Shown here piece after piece: positions 40,521 through 53,547 of a stretch of DNA of 64,000 bases; the first letter of the stretch is position 1, and every line of letters starts with the position of its first letter. The notes under the pieces are model-generated. The model did no database searches and was not told where the DNA came from. It saw only the letters and a list, made by a program, of their open reading frames with translations. Origin of the DNA: Drosophila pseudoobscura (Eukaryota > Arthropoda > Insecta > Diptera > Drosophilidae); the NCBI RefSeq assembly GCF_009870125.1, contig NC_046680.1:9920001-9984000 (forward strand), read 5' to 3'. The translations under genes were made by a program, and so were the position numbers.

Positions 40521-43084
40521 TGCGAAGGTTACACACAGAATCTTGAGACGAAACGAAAAACACTTTCGGAGGCGTGTTCTGTTCCGTTCGCCGGATCTCA
40601 ATTTCAAATCAGAGAACGGACGCGACTCTGTCAATAAGTATTTGTCCGTACACCGCCCGTGTTTGATGTTAATTGCAGCTCTACCCATGCATACATGTAT
40701 CCCCTAAATAGTATCTGTGTGCATATCTGTAGCCTTATGCAAATCTCTTGCTGAAAGCAATAGAAAAGCATTTGCCAGCCTGCCTCTTGTGATTGCCGCT
40801 TATTGGGCTTTTTGGAGCGTTGCAAATATGCATGGAAAATATTTACCAACTGTGAAATATGTTGCGTTTTTTTTGTTTTGTGGACGGAGCGGGAAGGAAA
40901 CCCCACAGAAACTAAGGAAAAAGCAGAAACTGATGATTGCTTGATTGGTATTTATTGCTGGAACTGCCAGGGATTGCGATTTGAAATAAGTTATTAGAGA
41001 TACAGATAGGTATTTCATATATGTATTCATATTTTCTAAATAATTTCCTCTGTATTTTATTATTCTGATTATCCTTAGATCTGCATTCAAGTTTTAAATT
41101 TTTAACAAATTTCCATTGGGGAAAACTGCCAATTACTCGCCTCTACCTTGTTGATCTTCTCTACCAGGGCTAACCACATTCCATGCCAACTCATGCTGCC
41201 ACATGTTTCAACTGCGTCGCCTCGCGAAATTCCAAAAGCTAATTAACGTCAAAGTTAACGAGTCCAAGCCATTTGGCTTGGGTACAGTAAACACCCCCAC
41301 ACTGACTCCCAATCCCTTGCCCCCATAAGCAAATCAGTTACTTAGCCTCGATCTGCAATTAGCACACAAATGGCGACCGAGGAGCCGGCAATGAAATGGC
41401 GAAATGCCGGGCCGAAAGGAGTTTCCTCGGGCCACTGTGGGTTTATCGATTAAACACCCTGAAGGGAGCAGCGAAAGTTCTCGGAAAACATGGCTATAAA
41501 TGGTATAATGACGCCAGACACTAAAGCCGCACCCAGCTGGCCAGTCGGCGGTGGATGTAATGTCCTTTGGCCTGGGGACTGGGGGTTGCCCCGGGTTGTT
41601 GTTGTTTTTGCTTCTATTGTTTTCTGTTGTTGTGCGGCAAACAACTTTAAGTGGACTTGTTGTGCCCGGCTGGGGCAGCGGTTGCCATGGAGCGATTCCA
41701 CCCATATGTGGATCCAGTTGGGTTGCCATGTGTTGTCCCTACTCCTTTTATCTGACCAAACACATCTGATCCAGCCGGGAAGCACCCATTGATTGCCCCC
41801 TTGCATGCCAACTTTGACCAAACAACCAACCCAAAGGAGAGCCAACCAAAGCCGAAAACTAGAGCAAGACCCCACAAATATATGGTATGTGTGTCCCTGG
41901 CCATATCTTATCGGATAGATAAAACAAATTCATGGTAGTAGGCAAAAATCAAAAGAGAAACTGAGCGACCGGAGAACCTTATCTCTACGCTGGGCTCTGT
42001 CCGAGCCTATCAAGATGCAAACATAATGCCAACGCGGATGAGGTCTGGGAATGGGAATCTCTCCCATATGAGTGCTGGATAAATAAATTTTGCGCATTAA
42101 TTTAATATTTTGTTTCCAATACCTGCGCTATATTTATTCGACTCTGGGGATGATAAGGCAAATTCAAGGTGGAGATATGTCTGGAGAAAGAATAAACGAT
42201 GATAAGTTGAGGCTAAGATGTATGGGTATAGAGAGAATGGAAAGTTGAACAAATAGTGAATGAAAAAAGAGGTAAATAGAAAAGAGCACTAGAATAAATA
42301 GAAGGTACAGAGATATCCGATATCTTTAGACTCGATCTAGTATTCCATTAAAGAAATTACACACTTCCGCTACGAAACCTTTCCCATCATTAGATAGATA
42401 CCTCATCTACAGCACTGTCTATAGTACTTCAAAAATGACGATCTCAACTCGAGAGAACCACTTGGTGTTTACTTTCCTATAGCTAGAGTTTTACTCGTTG
42501 TTTGCTCTCGAGTTCTAGATGTTTACTTCTCCATAGGTGGGTCTCTCTGTGTGCGTCGTGTACGAGTGTGTTTACCATATCGATACAGAAAAAACTGCTA
42601 ATGAACAATTCATGGCTATAATGGTGACTAAATAATTGGCTATTAATATAGCTATTTAACTTATCAACAAATTCCAATCGGAAATGAACTTCAAACTTAC
42701 CTTTGGACGGACGAGTATTCCTTTGGGAGAGTGGCTGGCGCTCTAAGTAATTGAAAATCCTCAAAGTCCGGTCAATGGAGCTCCCCTTGAGATGGATTAA
42801 AGCCCTCTCATATCATATATCATATCACAATCACCCATACACACAGACACTCGCACTCACACAAGTAGAACGGAAAAGTGGGATCAACCTTCTGGGCGCC
42901 ACTTTCCCCCTTCCCCTTTCGATAAACTGCTGGCCCCAACAATGAGGATAGCTTTACTTCAGCGAGTTTTATCGGGCTTTAATTTTGAAATTTATGTTAT
43001 TTATGCAATTTTTAAAAGAAATCAGGTTTTATTTTTTCTCAAAAAAATATTTATTATCTTATTTTATTTTGTTGTTTGCTGCAC

Positions 43085-43330
43085 ACACGCGACGACAACG
43101 ACAGCGACGACGGCGACTCCAACGTCTCGGCGATTCAACGAGCGCGCAACGAATGAGCCGCTCCGCGTCTCTGAGGCCATTGGGTGCTCTCTGCCTCTGC
43201 CTCTGCCCGGCTCTCTGTTCCGCCCTCGCTCAGCTGCGCGTCGGCGTCGCTGGGGCTCCGTCCAGAGCTGCGTCACTACGAAGTGAACTTTTTTGGCAAC
43301 CCGGTTTGAGCCGAATTTGTTTGGGGCCAT
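43085..43330. promoter_or_regulatory. GC-rich island, candidate promoter or leader exon (minus strand)
   Basis: GC-rich and strewn with CGA triplets (CGACGACAACGACAGCGACG near 43091) and CTCTGCCTCTGC repeats, next to a very AT-rich run at 43020-43075. On the minus strand it reads like a fly 5' UTR (CATTCGTTGCGCGCTCGTTG). An upstream start for the C2HC gene is possible. No splice partner was identified. Confidence 0.3.
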
Positions 43331-44195
43331 AATGCGAGCCCATAAGGCCTGCAGGGAAGACAGAGGATTGGAGGGCAGAAGGTGGGGTAGCGGGGTGTCA
43401 GCGTGGGCATCTTGTTAATGTGACAGGTTTCGCCTTTGTTGCACTCCCAAACGGATGACTCCAATTGATCTCCACCTCCGCCGAATGACACTTGTTGCTC
43501 GCTTTTTGGCTATTTTTAATTTTTTTAAAATTTCTTCTGACAAAATGACACCTGACGCGTGTCCACGGGATTCTGGCTGGCAGTCGTTTAGATAAATGTT
43601 TCCGCTACTGAAATTTATTTGAAACAATTTGAACAGACCCCGAGAAAATCGGCATAAATTACACAAAGGAAATGGGCGTGTCAGGTGGGCAACAGCTAAA
43701 TTAAAACGCCGACGCGTGGCAAAGCGTCTGACAGATCGCACCAGATCGGGTCAGATCCGATCAGACCGGAATGTAGAGGCCCACGCTGAAGCAATTACGA
43801 GTATGGTTAATTGTTTGGGGAACAAAAGTACACGACAATTGAAGAAAAAGGCAACAAATTGATCAAGAATCGACAGAATTGAGATAAATTCTTAATAGAC
43901 TGATGAGTATACAAAATGTACTATACTTATATTTTGCTAACACTTTACACAGAACAATCACTTTAATAAAATAGCTCTTTGAGGAAAGAATGCCTCCGGT
44001 TGGTAGGATTATATCATGGACAGAATCAACTTTGTTGACGACACTTTTTGTACCCTCGATTACAGCTCTAATTGCAGGTATATATAAATATTGCTTGGAT
44101 AACACGGAGTTCTAGGTGGTTCTAAAAACAGTAGCACTGCAGATGAAATGCTTGCATGGGTGGGAGCAGTAGGAAGAGTAGCCGGAGGCAGATGC

Positions 44196-46876
44196 CTACT
44201 TCTGGCTGGGCGTGTAGTACATGGAGTGCAGGAAGAGGCGGGTCACCTCGCCAATTACCGAGCGGTCGGGTATGCTCTGGGCCATGCCGTACAGGGCCAT
44301 CTTTCCCACCACGGGCTGGCCAGGATCCTTCATGATCTCCGCCGTGCAGCTGCGAACGTCGGCAATGAATTTGTCTGCCACTCCGGCCTGGGTGTGCATG
44401 TCCGTGACGCAGATGTGGATTCTGGTAGACAGAATACCAAATGTTAAGCATGGTTAACTATGGTTTTAATAGATCTATCATACCCAGAGGGGAACTGCAA
44501 GGCATTCAGGTTCCAGCCGAGCTTGCAGAGCGAGTCCGACAGTCGGAAGATATCAAACACATTCGATCCGAGGGCAATGACGGAAGTGGCTGGCTTGCCA
44601 AACACAAACAGGCCATCGATGTCGCGAACCCTGTGGAGTTTCTATAAGGTCAGCCGTAGTCCAAGTGCATTCGTACCCAGTCTTACCCCCTCTCAATGTA
44701 GCGAGCCGTGTCCACAATGCGCTTGGTAGCCTCCAAATAGCCATCGTAGCCGAAGCTCATCATGGTGGCCCAGCAGGCGGCGATGATGCCTCCGGCACGG
44801 GAACCATTTACGGTGGGTGAGCCGTAGACGCCGCCAGGCCAGTCGGTGGTCACTGTGAACTGGTGATCCTTGAACTTCTTCTCAGAGTACAGGATCACCG
44901 ACGATCCCTTTGGAGCAAATCCGTATTTGTGCGTGTCGGCAGAGATGCTGGTTACGCCCTTAACGTCAAAGTCAAAGGGACGCAGCTTGTAGCCGGCATT
45001 GCGGACCAGGGCCACCACAAAGCTGCCCAGGCAGGCGTCCACGTGGACGGGAATGTCGTACTTTACGCCCAGAGCGGCGATGGCTTCGATGTCGTCGATA
45101 GTGCCGTAGGGGAAATTGGGAGCAGAGCCAACCAGCTGGAGCGGCATAAGGGTAGAATTAGTGGGGATAAATTAAGGAAACATGGGTCAATCCTCACCAG
45201 AATGGTGTTCCTATTGATGGCACGCTTGAACTTCTTCATGTCGACCTCGAAGGTCTCCGGATCGACGTCCACAGATCTCACATGGATGTTGAAGTATTGG
45301 CCACCCTTGTCGAAGGCTGCGTGCGCGGTGCGGGGCACGACTATGTTCGGCCTGGTGATTCCTTTGTACTCGCGAGCGTAGTCCCGGTATGCCTTCATGG
45401 CCATCACAATGGACTCGGTGCCGCCGGTTGTCATGGTGCCGCAGCTGTCGTTGCTTCCATGGAACAGATTGCAGGCCATGCGCACCACCTCGGCCTCCAT
45501 TTTGCAGACGCCCGGGAAGAGGTCCGCGTGGAGGGGATTCGTGTACGACGCCTTGCCATACACCTCCGTCACGAGCTGCACCAGCTCCGGGTTGTAGCCG
45601 TACACGGCACCGGAGACGCGACCGTCGCGCCATTCGTAGTGACCTGTTTTTAGATGGTCGTCCACCAGCTTCAGGATCACCTCCTTGCTCAGACCCTTTT
45701 CGGGCAGCGTCACCGTGTATGTGAGGTGTGCGTTGCTCTCCTTGATCGCCGATTCGAAGTCATTGTTGGCCTTGGTAAGCTCCGCCTCCACCTGTCGCCG
45801 AACTGCGGGTATTTTCTTGGCGAACCTGAAGAACTGCCGCCTGCCACGCGTGTAGAGACCTGCAACAAACAAAGCGATGGAGGAATGATCGCCTGATCAA
45901 CTAATTTCAATATTCCCCTATCGAATAACCTAATGCATGCTTATCTAAAGGCGTATCGAACCATGAAATAAAATGATGAATCATTTTATAATGAGAATGT
46001 GTCGATCGGTAGTCGCTGAAACACGATAGCATATCGTCGAAGCCAGACAGGTCTTGTGCGAAGTTGCCGAACGGAAAGGAACTTTTTCCAAGAATTCGGG
46101 TTCCAACTGGTTGCTTTAGAAAACCGATTGTAATTCCAATTTTGGAATTCGTAAAACGTTTTCCATTTAGGGGATTAGTCATAAGAAATCTCTTGTGTTT
46201 CCGAACAGGTACCACCTGACTGATAAAGGAGCTACAAGGGAGAGCCTATTGAAAACTAAATTCCAACTAGCGGATTAGCGGATATTCTTATCGAAGCCAG
46301 AAGCTATGCCGTTTGGCTATATATAAATTGTTGTGTATATATAAATTTTGTTTCTAATCTATTGTAATCTGTTCCCAGATTAAACAAAAGTTCAGGAAGG
46401 GCACACGACGGGTGCATGGCACTCGAACTTTATTATATAAGGCACAAAGTACATAGTACATGGGTATACATAGGTACCGATTTCGATTTCTTGAGAAAAA
46501 CTACAAAAATGGGCCGGCTAGGCTGGGTATTTACTTGGTGGGCTGCGTAGGAAAGTGCAAGCCGTGGCAGATAAGATTGTTTGATGGATTATAATTTATG
46601 ACGCCGCCGACAACGGCGTGAAAGGAATCGACAGACACTAGGTGGCCTGACTTTTGCCTACGAGTGCCTACTTGTAGATAGTGATGTATTTTGAGAAGAC
46701 CTCTCTCTCAGTGGAAACTCACTTTCATCCTGACAGACAAACGTCCAGAGCCAGACACCGCCGAGCACTGTGGTGGCGGTGATGGTGGCCACCTGCCAGG
46801 GCTCCCGGGCACCGAAGGCGCGATTGATGCCCTCGGTGACGGGCTTTAAGCAATCGTTGCCGGAAAACGGACGCAT
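44196..46876 (-). CDS. Sply: Sphingosine-1-phosphate lyase
   Basis: ER membrane PLP enzyme that cleaves sphingosine-1-phosphate to a long-chain aldehyde and phosphoethanolamine, the exit step of sphingolipid breakdown; loss in flies causes flight-muscle and reproductive defects. Minus-strand exons: 46723-46876, 45198-45859, 44687-45135, 44484-44630, 44196-44421; 545 residues, the size expected. One N-terminal membrane segment (about 29-48; [19 protein letters not shown]) follows an EPWQ motif shared with the human enzyme. Group II decarboxylase-fold signatures: [15 protein letters not shown] region ([20 protein letters not shown]), [20 protein letters not shown], and the PLP lysine in [15 protein letters not shown] (about K342). 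The start is the ATG before RPFSGNDC. Intron 1 (863 bp) and the 5' UTR hold no other coding sequence that I credit. Confidence 0.97.
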
Positions 46877-47622
46877 CTTTCCGCTGCTGAAATGAGAATC
46901 GGTTATGGATTTTGCGTTCCGGAGAGTATCAAGAGCCAAACACTGCCGCACGCGCACGCCTCTAGCAAATAACTGATTCGAAGCGTGAATGTGGGCTACA
47001 AAGTGGTCGACTAAACGCTGATAAAGGTCTGGGCATGTAGTATCTCTCGAATTTAGTTGATACGATACGCCACTATGCTATATTATTGCACCAGCTGATG
47101 CAGGCACGCAATGAAAACAAAGGCTCGGCTAAGTGTTTGATGAGGCGGCTGGTGCGTTGTCGGTTACTCACCTCTGTAATCTGTAATCAGGCTCGTTATA
47201 ATGCAATTAACTTTATCGTTGTTTTCGCAAAAAAGGTTTACAATAGAAAAAAAAGGAAATCAACTGTGTAAACAAATGGATTTTTCTTTTGCCCGCGCGT
47301 TCACAGCTGTTCACCAGAAAAAATCGTTGGAGAGAAAAATTACACGGTTACTACACATATGCTACACACTTTCTACATAATGGTGGAAAAGAGAGAGTGT
47401 AGAAAAGCACACGTAGAACGCCTCAGAAAATGCAACGGATGCAATGTGAAATCCACCCCATTGGCCCAATATACCTTGAAGAAACAAAGCCGACTATCCT
47501 GACACGCGAGGTGTGGTTCCTATGAACCTGGCATATTGTATTGGCTGTTTTTGACTGTTGTCCATACCCTTTTTTATAGACCATTCAAAATTACGGCTAA
47601 TTTGTTCGTTAGAGGAGAGCTG
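46877..47622. other. Sply 5' UTR and probable 5' UTR intron
   Basis: Between the Sply ATG and its Motif 1 promoter. A noncoding first exon is expected; I could not fix its donor. No other gene is evident. Confidence 0.45.
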
Positions 47623-47665
47623 TAGTGTGACCGTCTTACCCTAAGAAATACTGCAAACATACCAA
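47620..47665 (-). promoter_or_regulatory. Motif 1 / Motif 6-like core promoter, probably of Sply
   Basis: The minus strand has CGGTCACACTA at 47623-47633, a perfect Motif 1, with a Motif 6-like GCAGTATTTCT just upstream. The architecture is the same as at tef. It faces Sply, about 750 bp above the ATG, with no other minus-strand gene between. Confidence 0.72.
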
Positions 47666-47810
47666 TGAAAAAACGAACTTAGCGCCATTTAGCCTCATTT
47701 ATTTAAACTGGATAACAATTTGAGTTAAACCGGTGAAAATAGTACCAATAATAATACAAAAATTTACTCTTGTGGGTCCACCCCATCCTTAATCTTTTCA
47801 TAAAAAAATA

Positions 47811-47905
47811 ACACGATATCTTTCACCTAAACTGCGCGCAAGTTCTTGAATGTTCATCATGATCGTGGAGAGTATTTTAATTCCCACTGATCGACAATGG
47901 GTTAA
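47811..47905. repeat. 95 bp dispersed repeat, copy 2
   Basis: Partner of 18125-18219 in the same orientation. It lies about 180 bp upstream of the Sply core promoter, whereas copy 1 lies between the TFIIIC and helicase starts. Family not recognised. Confidence 0.65.
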
Positions 47906-49587
47906 TTGGAAATCATATTCCTAGATTTTTATATTCGGTTTAAAAATGCTAGGTACTAGGACCCCTCCGACCCGAAGACATACTTTCGTGAACGTGAAAA
48001 CCGGAGCTATGTTTGTCATATTCTGTAATAGAAATCAAATTCAAACGAGAAATTTTGCGCCAACAGCGAAAGCTAGCTGTCCCATATCGATTATAACCTC
48101 CAAAATATAATTTAACACAATACTATCGGCTCATACTAACCAGCTTTGTTTGGCCATTTCAATTTTCGTTTGTAGCCGTAAGCTTTTGTATGACAACAAT
48201 TTGAATGTGGTAAATGGAAACTTTTAATGATGCCTGTTGCTGCGTACCTCTATATTTCACGAATTCGAAGGACGAAAGTGATTAGCAGCAGATCCAGAGT
48301 GGCCAGTGCGCAAATATAACCTCTAGCGTTTTATACGCAATAATCAGTGGCGCGTGCAGGTGAAACTAGTAATGTGAAGCTCCGTCTCAGGGTCAGGATT
48401 AGCGATACACAGGATGAGCTCGCTCATTGCATTGGCCATGGAAAATATACGGGTATAATCAGGTACAGACAAGGCCAGCAACAGCAACTGGCCATTTTAA
48501 GGAACTCTTGAACAAACTTTCATTCAGCATTTATTAAGTCAACGAACGCGACTCAGGGAAGCTACTCCTAGCTGTGTGGTGATATGTCCCGTTAGCTTTC
48601 GGTTACACACACACACACACACACGTATACGCTTATTCGCGGCCCGTTTTGCAAGATGGCAGCGAGGGCTTCCTGTAACTTAGCTTGGCGCAGCTTTAAA
48701 CGAAGTAAACGGCTCCATTTGATTTCGTTGTGCCTTCGTAAGGACAATTTTAATGTAAGCTTAATCTGCACCTCCGCCCCTTAATGGTTTTTTCCGGAAA
48801 ATTGCTGCATGTGGGCCATCCAGTAAGAAGATCCCTTGCTGGAGCGTATCAATTAGTCCAGCCAGCACTGCCGGGCTGCCTTTCCACAGATAGATTTGCA
48901 AGGCGTGTGGCCTCGTACCGTTAGGGGCTATTGCCCGCTGGGGAAAGGGGGCTTGGTGGCCTTAAGCAGGAGCATCGGTTGCACCATCGATGGCGCCTGC
49001 AGTGCCATGAAGTCTAATCTACTAAAAGCTTCTTTATTCCCCATCTATTTGTGGAGCTTTCCCCACTGTGCACCGTTATCATTGGTAACTGTTGCTTTGG
49101 TAAGCGTTAGCTTCTTCGAGGTATGCCGAAACGTGCAACAGCGGTTAGACGCTAGAAAAGCTACTCGTAAATAGAATTTAATAGATAACAATTGATTAGG
49201 CTGCAATTATCGTAAATTACCATCGAAAGATCAAAGTCACTGATGCCACTGGCTTCCATTGATTATATGCTAAATCGGGTGTGACTGCACGGAATTCAAT
49301 AAAGTAAATCTGTACATAATTTTTAAACCTAAATTCTGGATTTTGTCTATATTTTACTACAAAAATTAATTAAATTTATTCCCATCTTTAAAGTACTTCA
49401 ATAATAACCGTTAATTACTGTTAACGGCAAAAACATATCAATGGAGCTTAATTGACCGCCAAAGAAGGTGGCGCTCTCGTGAGCTCTTTTCCTGGGAACG
49501 ACACACACCCACACACGCCCAAGCACACTCACACATAGAAAAACGAGGGGGACGTTGTGAGTTGCTGCGGCGACCGAAACTCTACAC
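47906..49587. other. Intergenic sequence
   Basis: 1.7 kb, mixed composition, no credible ORF. It contains a (CA)n microsatellite at 48605-48624. A short CGGGTATAATC near 48450 resembles an INE-1 end but is too short to call. Confidence 0.45.
48605..48624. repeat. (CA)n microsatellite
   Basis: Ten uninterrupted AC dinucleotides. Confidence 0.95.
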
Positions 49588-49788
49588 TTATACCCGATAC
49601 TAAGTCAGTATGGCCACTAACTATACTGTATATACTGCATGGTTAGTGGTATGGCTCTGCTCCGTCAGACGACGACAAGAATATATATACTTTATGGGGT
49701 CGGAAACGATTCCTTCTGGACGTTACACACATACATTTTCACCACAAATCCAATATACCCTTATACTCATTTTGTGTATCGGGTATAA
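49588..49788. mobile_element. INE-1 (DINE-1) Helitron-like remnant with perfect 13 bp inverted ends
   Basis: Begins TTATACCCGATAC (49588-49600) and ends with its exact inverse, GTATCGGGTATAA (49776-49788). The interior has the INE-1 landmark (minus-strand reading) CGTTTCCGACC...ATAAAGTATATATATTCTTG. About 200 bp, non-autonomous and non-coding. INE-1 is a Helitron-like element abundant in Drosophila. Confidence 0.82.
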
Positions 49789-50036
49789 TCAACAGTTTGC
49801 TGTACGGTGGGGGGAAAGTTTGCTGTGTGGCGGCAGAAAGCTTGCTAGAAAGCTCCATCAAAGATGCTGCGAGAGGCATCAGCAGCAGAGACAGCCACAA
49901 GTTGCCTTTTCGACAGTTGCAACAGTTGCTGTACAGTGGCTTCCGAAGGCGGACGTGGCATAAGGTAGAGCGGAGCGGAGCGGAGCGGAGCCGAGCATTC
50001 CCTCCGAGAAAAAGCAATCCAAGCGATACCGTTATC

Positions 50037-51014
50037 AGTGCGTGTTAGTGTGTATGGGGTGGGTGGGTTGGCAAGGGCGGAAAATCGCTGAATGGAAAAA
50101 CTAGTTCAAGTGCAAGAGAAAACATAAGTTGCAGCAACAATGTTGCCACAACGGACTTAAAGGATTCAAAGTGCAAAACCATAGTTAGGAAAGACCGAAA
50201 TTGACAAAAAAATAAATTACCAAATCGTATGTATACTATTAATGTATATGTAGATGTATTCTGCATAGATATAAATATATATTTTTTATCAAATTTGTTT
50301 GGCACATGTTTAATAAAACACACAAAAAATTATTCGACTATGCGCTTGTGGGGCACATCTGCCAAAAAAAGGAAACTAAAAAAACTTTGCCTTAAATTAT
50401 AAGTTCAGACAGCAACAAAAAATAAAAAGTACATAAAACGCGATAGAGGAAAAACGAAATGAAAAATCTCGACTAATTCAATCGTGAGCGACTGCAGATT
50501 GGAAAATGTGATTAAAAATTGTCCATTGCCAATCCCCCGAAACAGACACAGACCAATACCAGTCCCGCATCGAGACGGCCGTGACCCTGTCCTTTCCCTT
50601 AAGCAGCGTGCAACAAGCCCCACAGATCCCAACCAAATTACCATATGTAACCTCAACACACGTACACGCTCGGGTACACCACGGCGGGGTGGGAGTGTGG
50701 CTATCGGCAAAGACTCGCAGTTCAAGTTTATCTGAATGAAATCTCACGCATTTCGCATTTCTCACTCTTTTCCGTGTTGTTTTCCCTACCTTCCATTCTT
50801 TTTTGTTTGAATTTTCCGAAAATTTCTGTTGAATTGATTCAATTGGACGACAACCACAATCACAGCAAGAGGGAGGGCATCAGGTTCGTTCAGCATAGAA
50901 CAAGCAACAAGCAACAAGCAACAAGCGGTAGGAACCGACAGGAACCAACGGCAACCGACAGGCGCCACATCAAGAACAACAGGCACAAGCCTGTCCGCCT
51001 CCCAGTAGAGAAAG
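50037..51014 (+). other. Probable noncoding leader exon of a plus-strand gene
   Basis: A consensus initiator, TTATCAGTG, is at 50032-50040 (A at 50037), just after a GAGCGGA tandem (49972-49997). The stretch is A/C-rich, as fly 5' UTRs often are, with a CAAGCAA tandem near 50905-50930. It ends in a strong donor, AAAG/GTGAGT, after 51014. No long plus-strand ORF interrupts it. The likely downstream partner is the acceptor at 56059 or 56123, before the short coding exon at 56159. The linkage is inference. Confidence 0.45.
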
Positions 51015-53439
51015 GTGAGTGTGTGTGTGCCTTTGCATTTTGATTTGGATTTATGTTGGGAAATTTAGCCTGATTTGCATATCAAAGGTTTTGGAATATT
51101 TTTGACGTCGTCGGTGTCGGCGGCTGCGGCTGCGGTCGCGGTGCGTATGATTATCATGTCAGGGCTTCCAAGCATCTACAGAGGCGGCTCACGCTGCGTA
51201 TGATTGATGGAGGCTTCACTTTGTATGTTTTTATGAGGGGGCCTGTTCTGTATGAATGTATGTTCCACATCGATTTCCCGCAATAGAAATTCTCTTAAAT
51301 TTGCATCATTCTGGGAATGCTTTGCAAATGTCCAATCTTCCTCGGTATTGCATGACAGTTTGATTGGTACATGTTTAATGTTTAATTTCACAAAGTTGGC
51401 TGCTTTTCTGTGGAAATGTTATTATGATAATTATGCTTCTCTGAAGCGCTTATTAGTAGTTCTTGCTCATAGATTAAACGTAAATACATCCACAGAAGAG
51501 TGACCTTCTCTTTCTCCATGGTTCTTCAATCATTTTATATGGCTCTGCTTCTTTTTAAATATTTGTTATCATCGAGAAACAGTAATATACTTGTGTAAGC
51601 TTTTAATTTTCAACCTTCCTGCGGTCACTCAAGCCGAAATTTCCATTAGATTTCATCAGATGCCGAGATTTCATCGCCTCCGCGATACTCCAGGCGCTTT
51701 ATTCCTCATGTATTCCCCGGAACTTGTGAACTTTTGAACCTAGGCAAACTCCGTCTTCCACCGAGATTCTGCTGAAGTTTGTGTTTTAATTTAAAAAGTT
51801 AAATTAGTTGATTGCAAATCTTGTTAACTCGCCAGCTGCTGCCCCGCTGGCCTTGGCCAATTAAACGATTTAACAATATCCCGAGAATTGTAATTTATTT
51901 TTTCCTTTTTCTTAATCAAATTTCGGTTGCACTCGGCGATGCAATTAAACGCGAATGATGGACGCAGATGGAGTTAATTTCATTTTCCACAAGCTTTACC
52001 TAACCGATTTAATGACATAAACCACTCTAGTCCCGTTATGATGCCACTGCTACATAAATCGCTAAGCACAACAGAAGGCAGCGGTTTCTTATTCTCCACA
52101 TTCCATTTGTATAACCTGTAAGGCACAGAAGAGAGGATCTTCCACCTTATAATCAATGGGGGGGCTTTGCTGAAACAGCATTGGTTAATTTGCATGACTA
52201 TCCCGACTATCACATCCCGACTATTGTATTAATCCATTACTTGCTGGATCTTCTTTAAATATATATTTTATTAGTCATGGAACAGTATTTTAGGATCGGC
52301 AAGGTTACTGTTTTATGCAATTTTGTTTAGATTAATTTACGTTTTAATTTCTTCCTTTATTTTCATTTTGCTGCTCGGCTGCCGCTTAACGGTGTGGCTT
52401 GCGGCCCCCGGGGAATGTTACGCACCTTACTCAACGCATATCGCACCTTGACACCTGCTCGCACGAGGACTCCCCACAGCCACAGCCACAGCTTCTTCCG
52501 CCTCTCCACTCCGCTGATGTGCTTGCATTCCCGCGTTGCATACTTTACAGCATGCTACCTTCCACCGACCAGTATGTGGGCGTGTGTGGTGGGTGCCACT
52601 ATAAAATTAGCATTAAAGTGAGTCTCATATAAAATTAATAAACCAGAAGAAACCACTACCACCCGCACGTAATTGCTCTCGAAAATCGTATGTATATACA
52701 AATTTTTAGTTCTCGTCTCGAGCATGCAAGCCCTCGACCGAGTTTTTGTTGCTTTGACGATTTTTTCTCCTATTCTTGTTGCACAAACAGGGGTATATTA
52801 CTTATATGCGTAACAGAATGTAACAGGAAGAAGCAAGCGTTTCCATTTCCCCAACCGTCAAGCATATTTTGAAAACAGAATTTCTCCGTGTCATCATTTG
52901 GCATCCTATCCATACAGCGGGTATCCCATAGTCTGAGTTTCCTATTTTCCGAGTTTCATATTTTCCCGAGTTTCTCTTAGTTTTATATATATATTTTTCA
53001 AGATTTTTTTGTTGCTGTTGCACTTGTGTTGCGTATGGTGGAGTGTGCGCGAAAGAGGAGGCATGCGGATGAGAACGCACCGCGCTTAGGTTCAGTCTGG
53101 TTTTGTTGCTGCGGCATTGACATTTATGCGGATGGACTGGGCATCGGGATTCATAAAAAAAACTTGACTTTTATGACATATTATAATGCTTCGCAGTTGG
53201 TCGGAATGGAATAAATTTTGTGGAAATGCATGCAGGGAAACAGTTTTCCCGAGCCAATGTTCATTTGAATAAACTTTATATGCCATGAGTGTGCACGAGT
53301 AGTTCAAGGGTCGTATAAAGTCAAGTGAATGAACTCTTTACACCGTGTAATCGTAGGCAGTTCCTTTTCTCAAGAATACTTGGGATTTCACGGGTGAGAG
53401 CAAGACCTCGGTGGAAATACAAGAAAGGTTAAAACAAAC
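51015..53439. other. Non-coding stretch, probably intronic on the plus strand
   Basis: 2.4 kb, AT-rich. Apart from the degraded INE-1 fragment near 52.8-52.95 kb, nothing is recognised. Confidence 0.4.
52790..52950. mobile_element. Degraded INE-1 fragment
   Basis: GGGTATATTAC followed by GTAACAGGAAGAAGCAAGCGTTTCC matches the INE-1 segment around its conserved GTAACAGGCAGAAGGAAGCG core, and CGGGTATCCCATAGTC at about 52918-52933 matches another INE-1 motif. Orientation is opposite to the 49.6 kb copy. The boundaries are approximate. Confidence 0.6.
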
Positions 53440-53445
53440 TTTATT
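53440..53445 (-). terminator. Polyadenylation signal for the 53.5 kb minus-strand gene
   Basis: TTTATT on the plus strand (AATAAA on the minus strand) 103 bp past the stop at 53548. Confidence 0.6.
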
Positions 53446-53547
53446 CGAATAATACTACAAAGAATAAATGGATACACTTGCTCGGGCCTTGGTCCAACCA
53501 AATGGAAATCTTGAACGTAAGATCGCTATCAAGTTGGGTCAAAGCCT

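Larger units (their letters stand above)
36910..44195. other. Intergenic region between the C2HC gene and Sply
   Basis: 7.3 kb. The first 150 bp should be 5' UTR and promoter of the C2HC gene. A CTG/TTG microsatellite run is at 38750-38776. Two GC-rich islands (about 40440-40640 and 43085-43330) stand out from the AT-rich background and may be upstream promoters or leader exons. The last few hundred bases should hold the Sply 3' UTR. No credible protein ORF. Confidence 0.5.

Noticed and set aside
45907..46215. 102-codon minus-strand ORF in Sply intron 1
   Set aside because: Non-ATG start and no recognisable domain; Sply splicing across it is phase-consistent without it.
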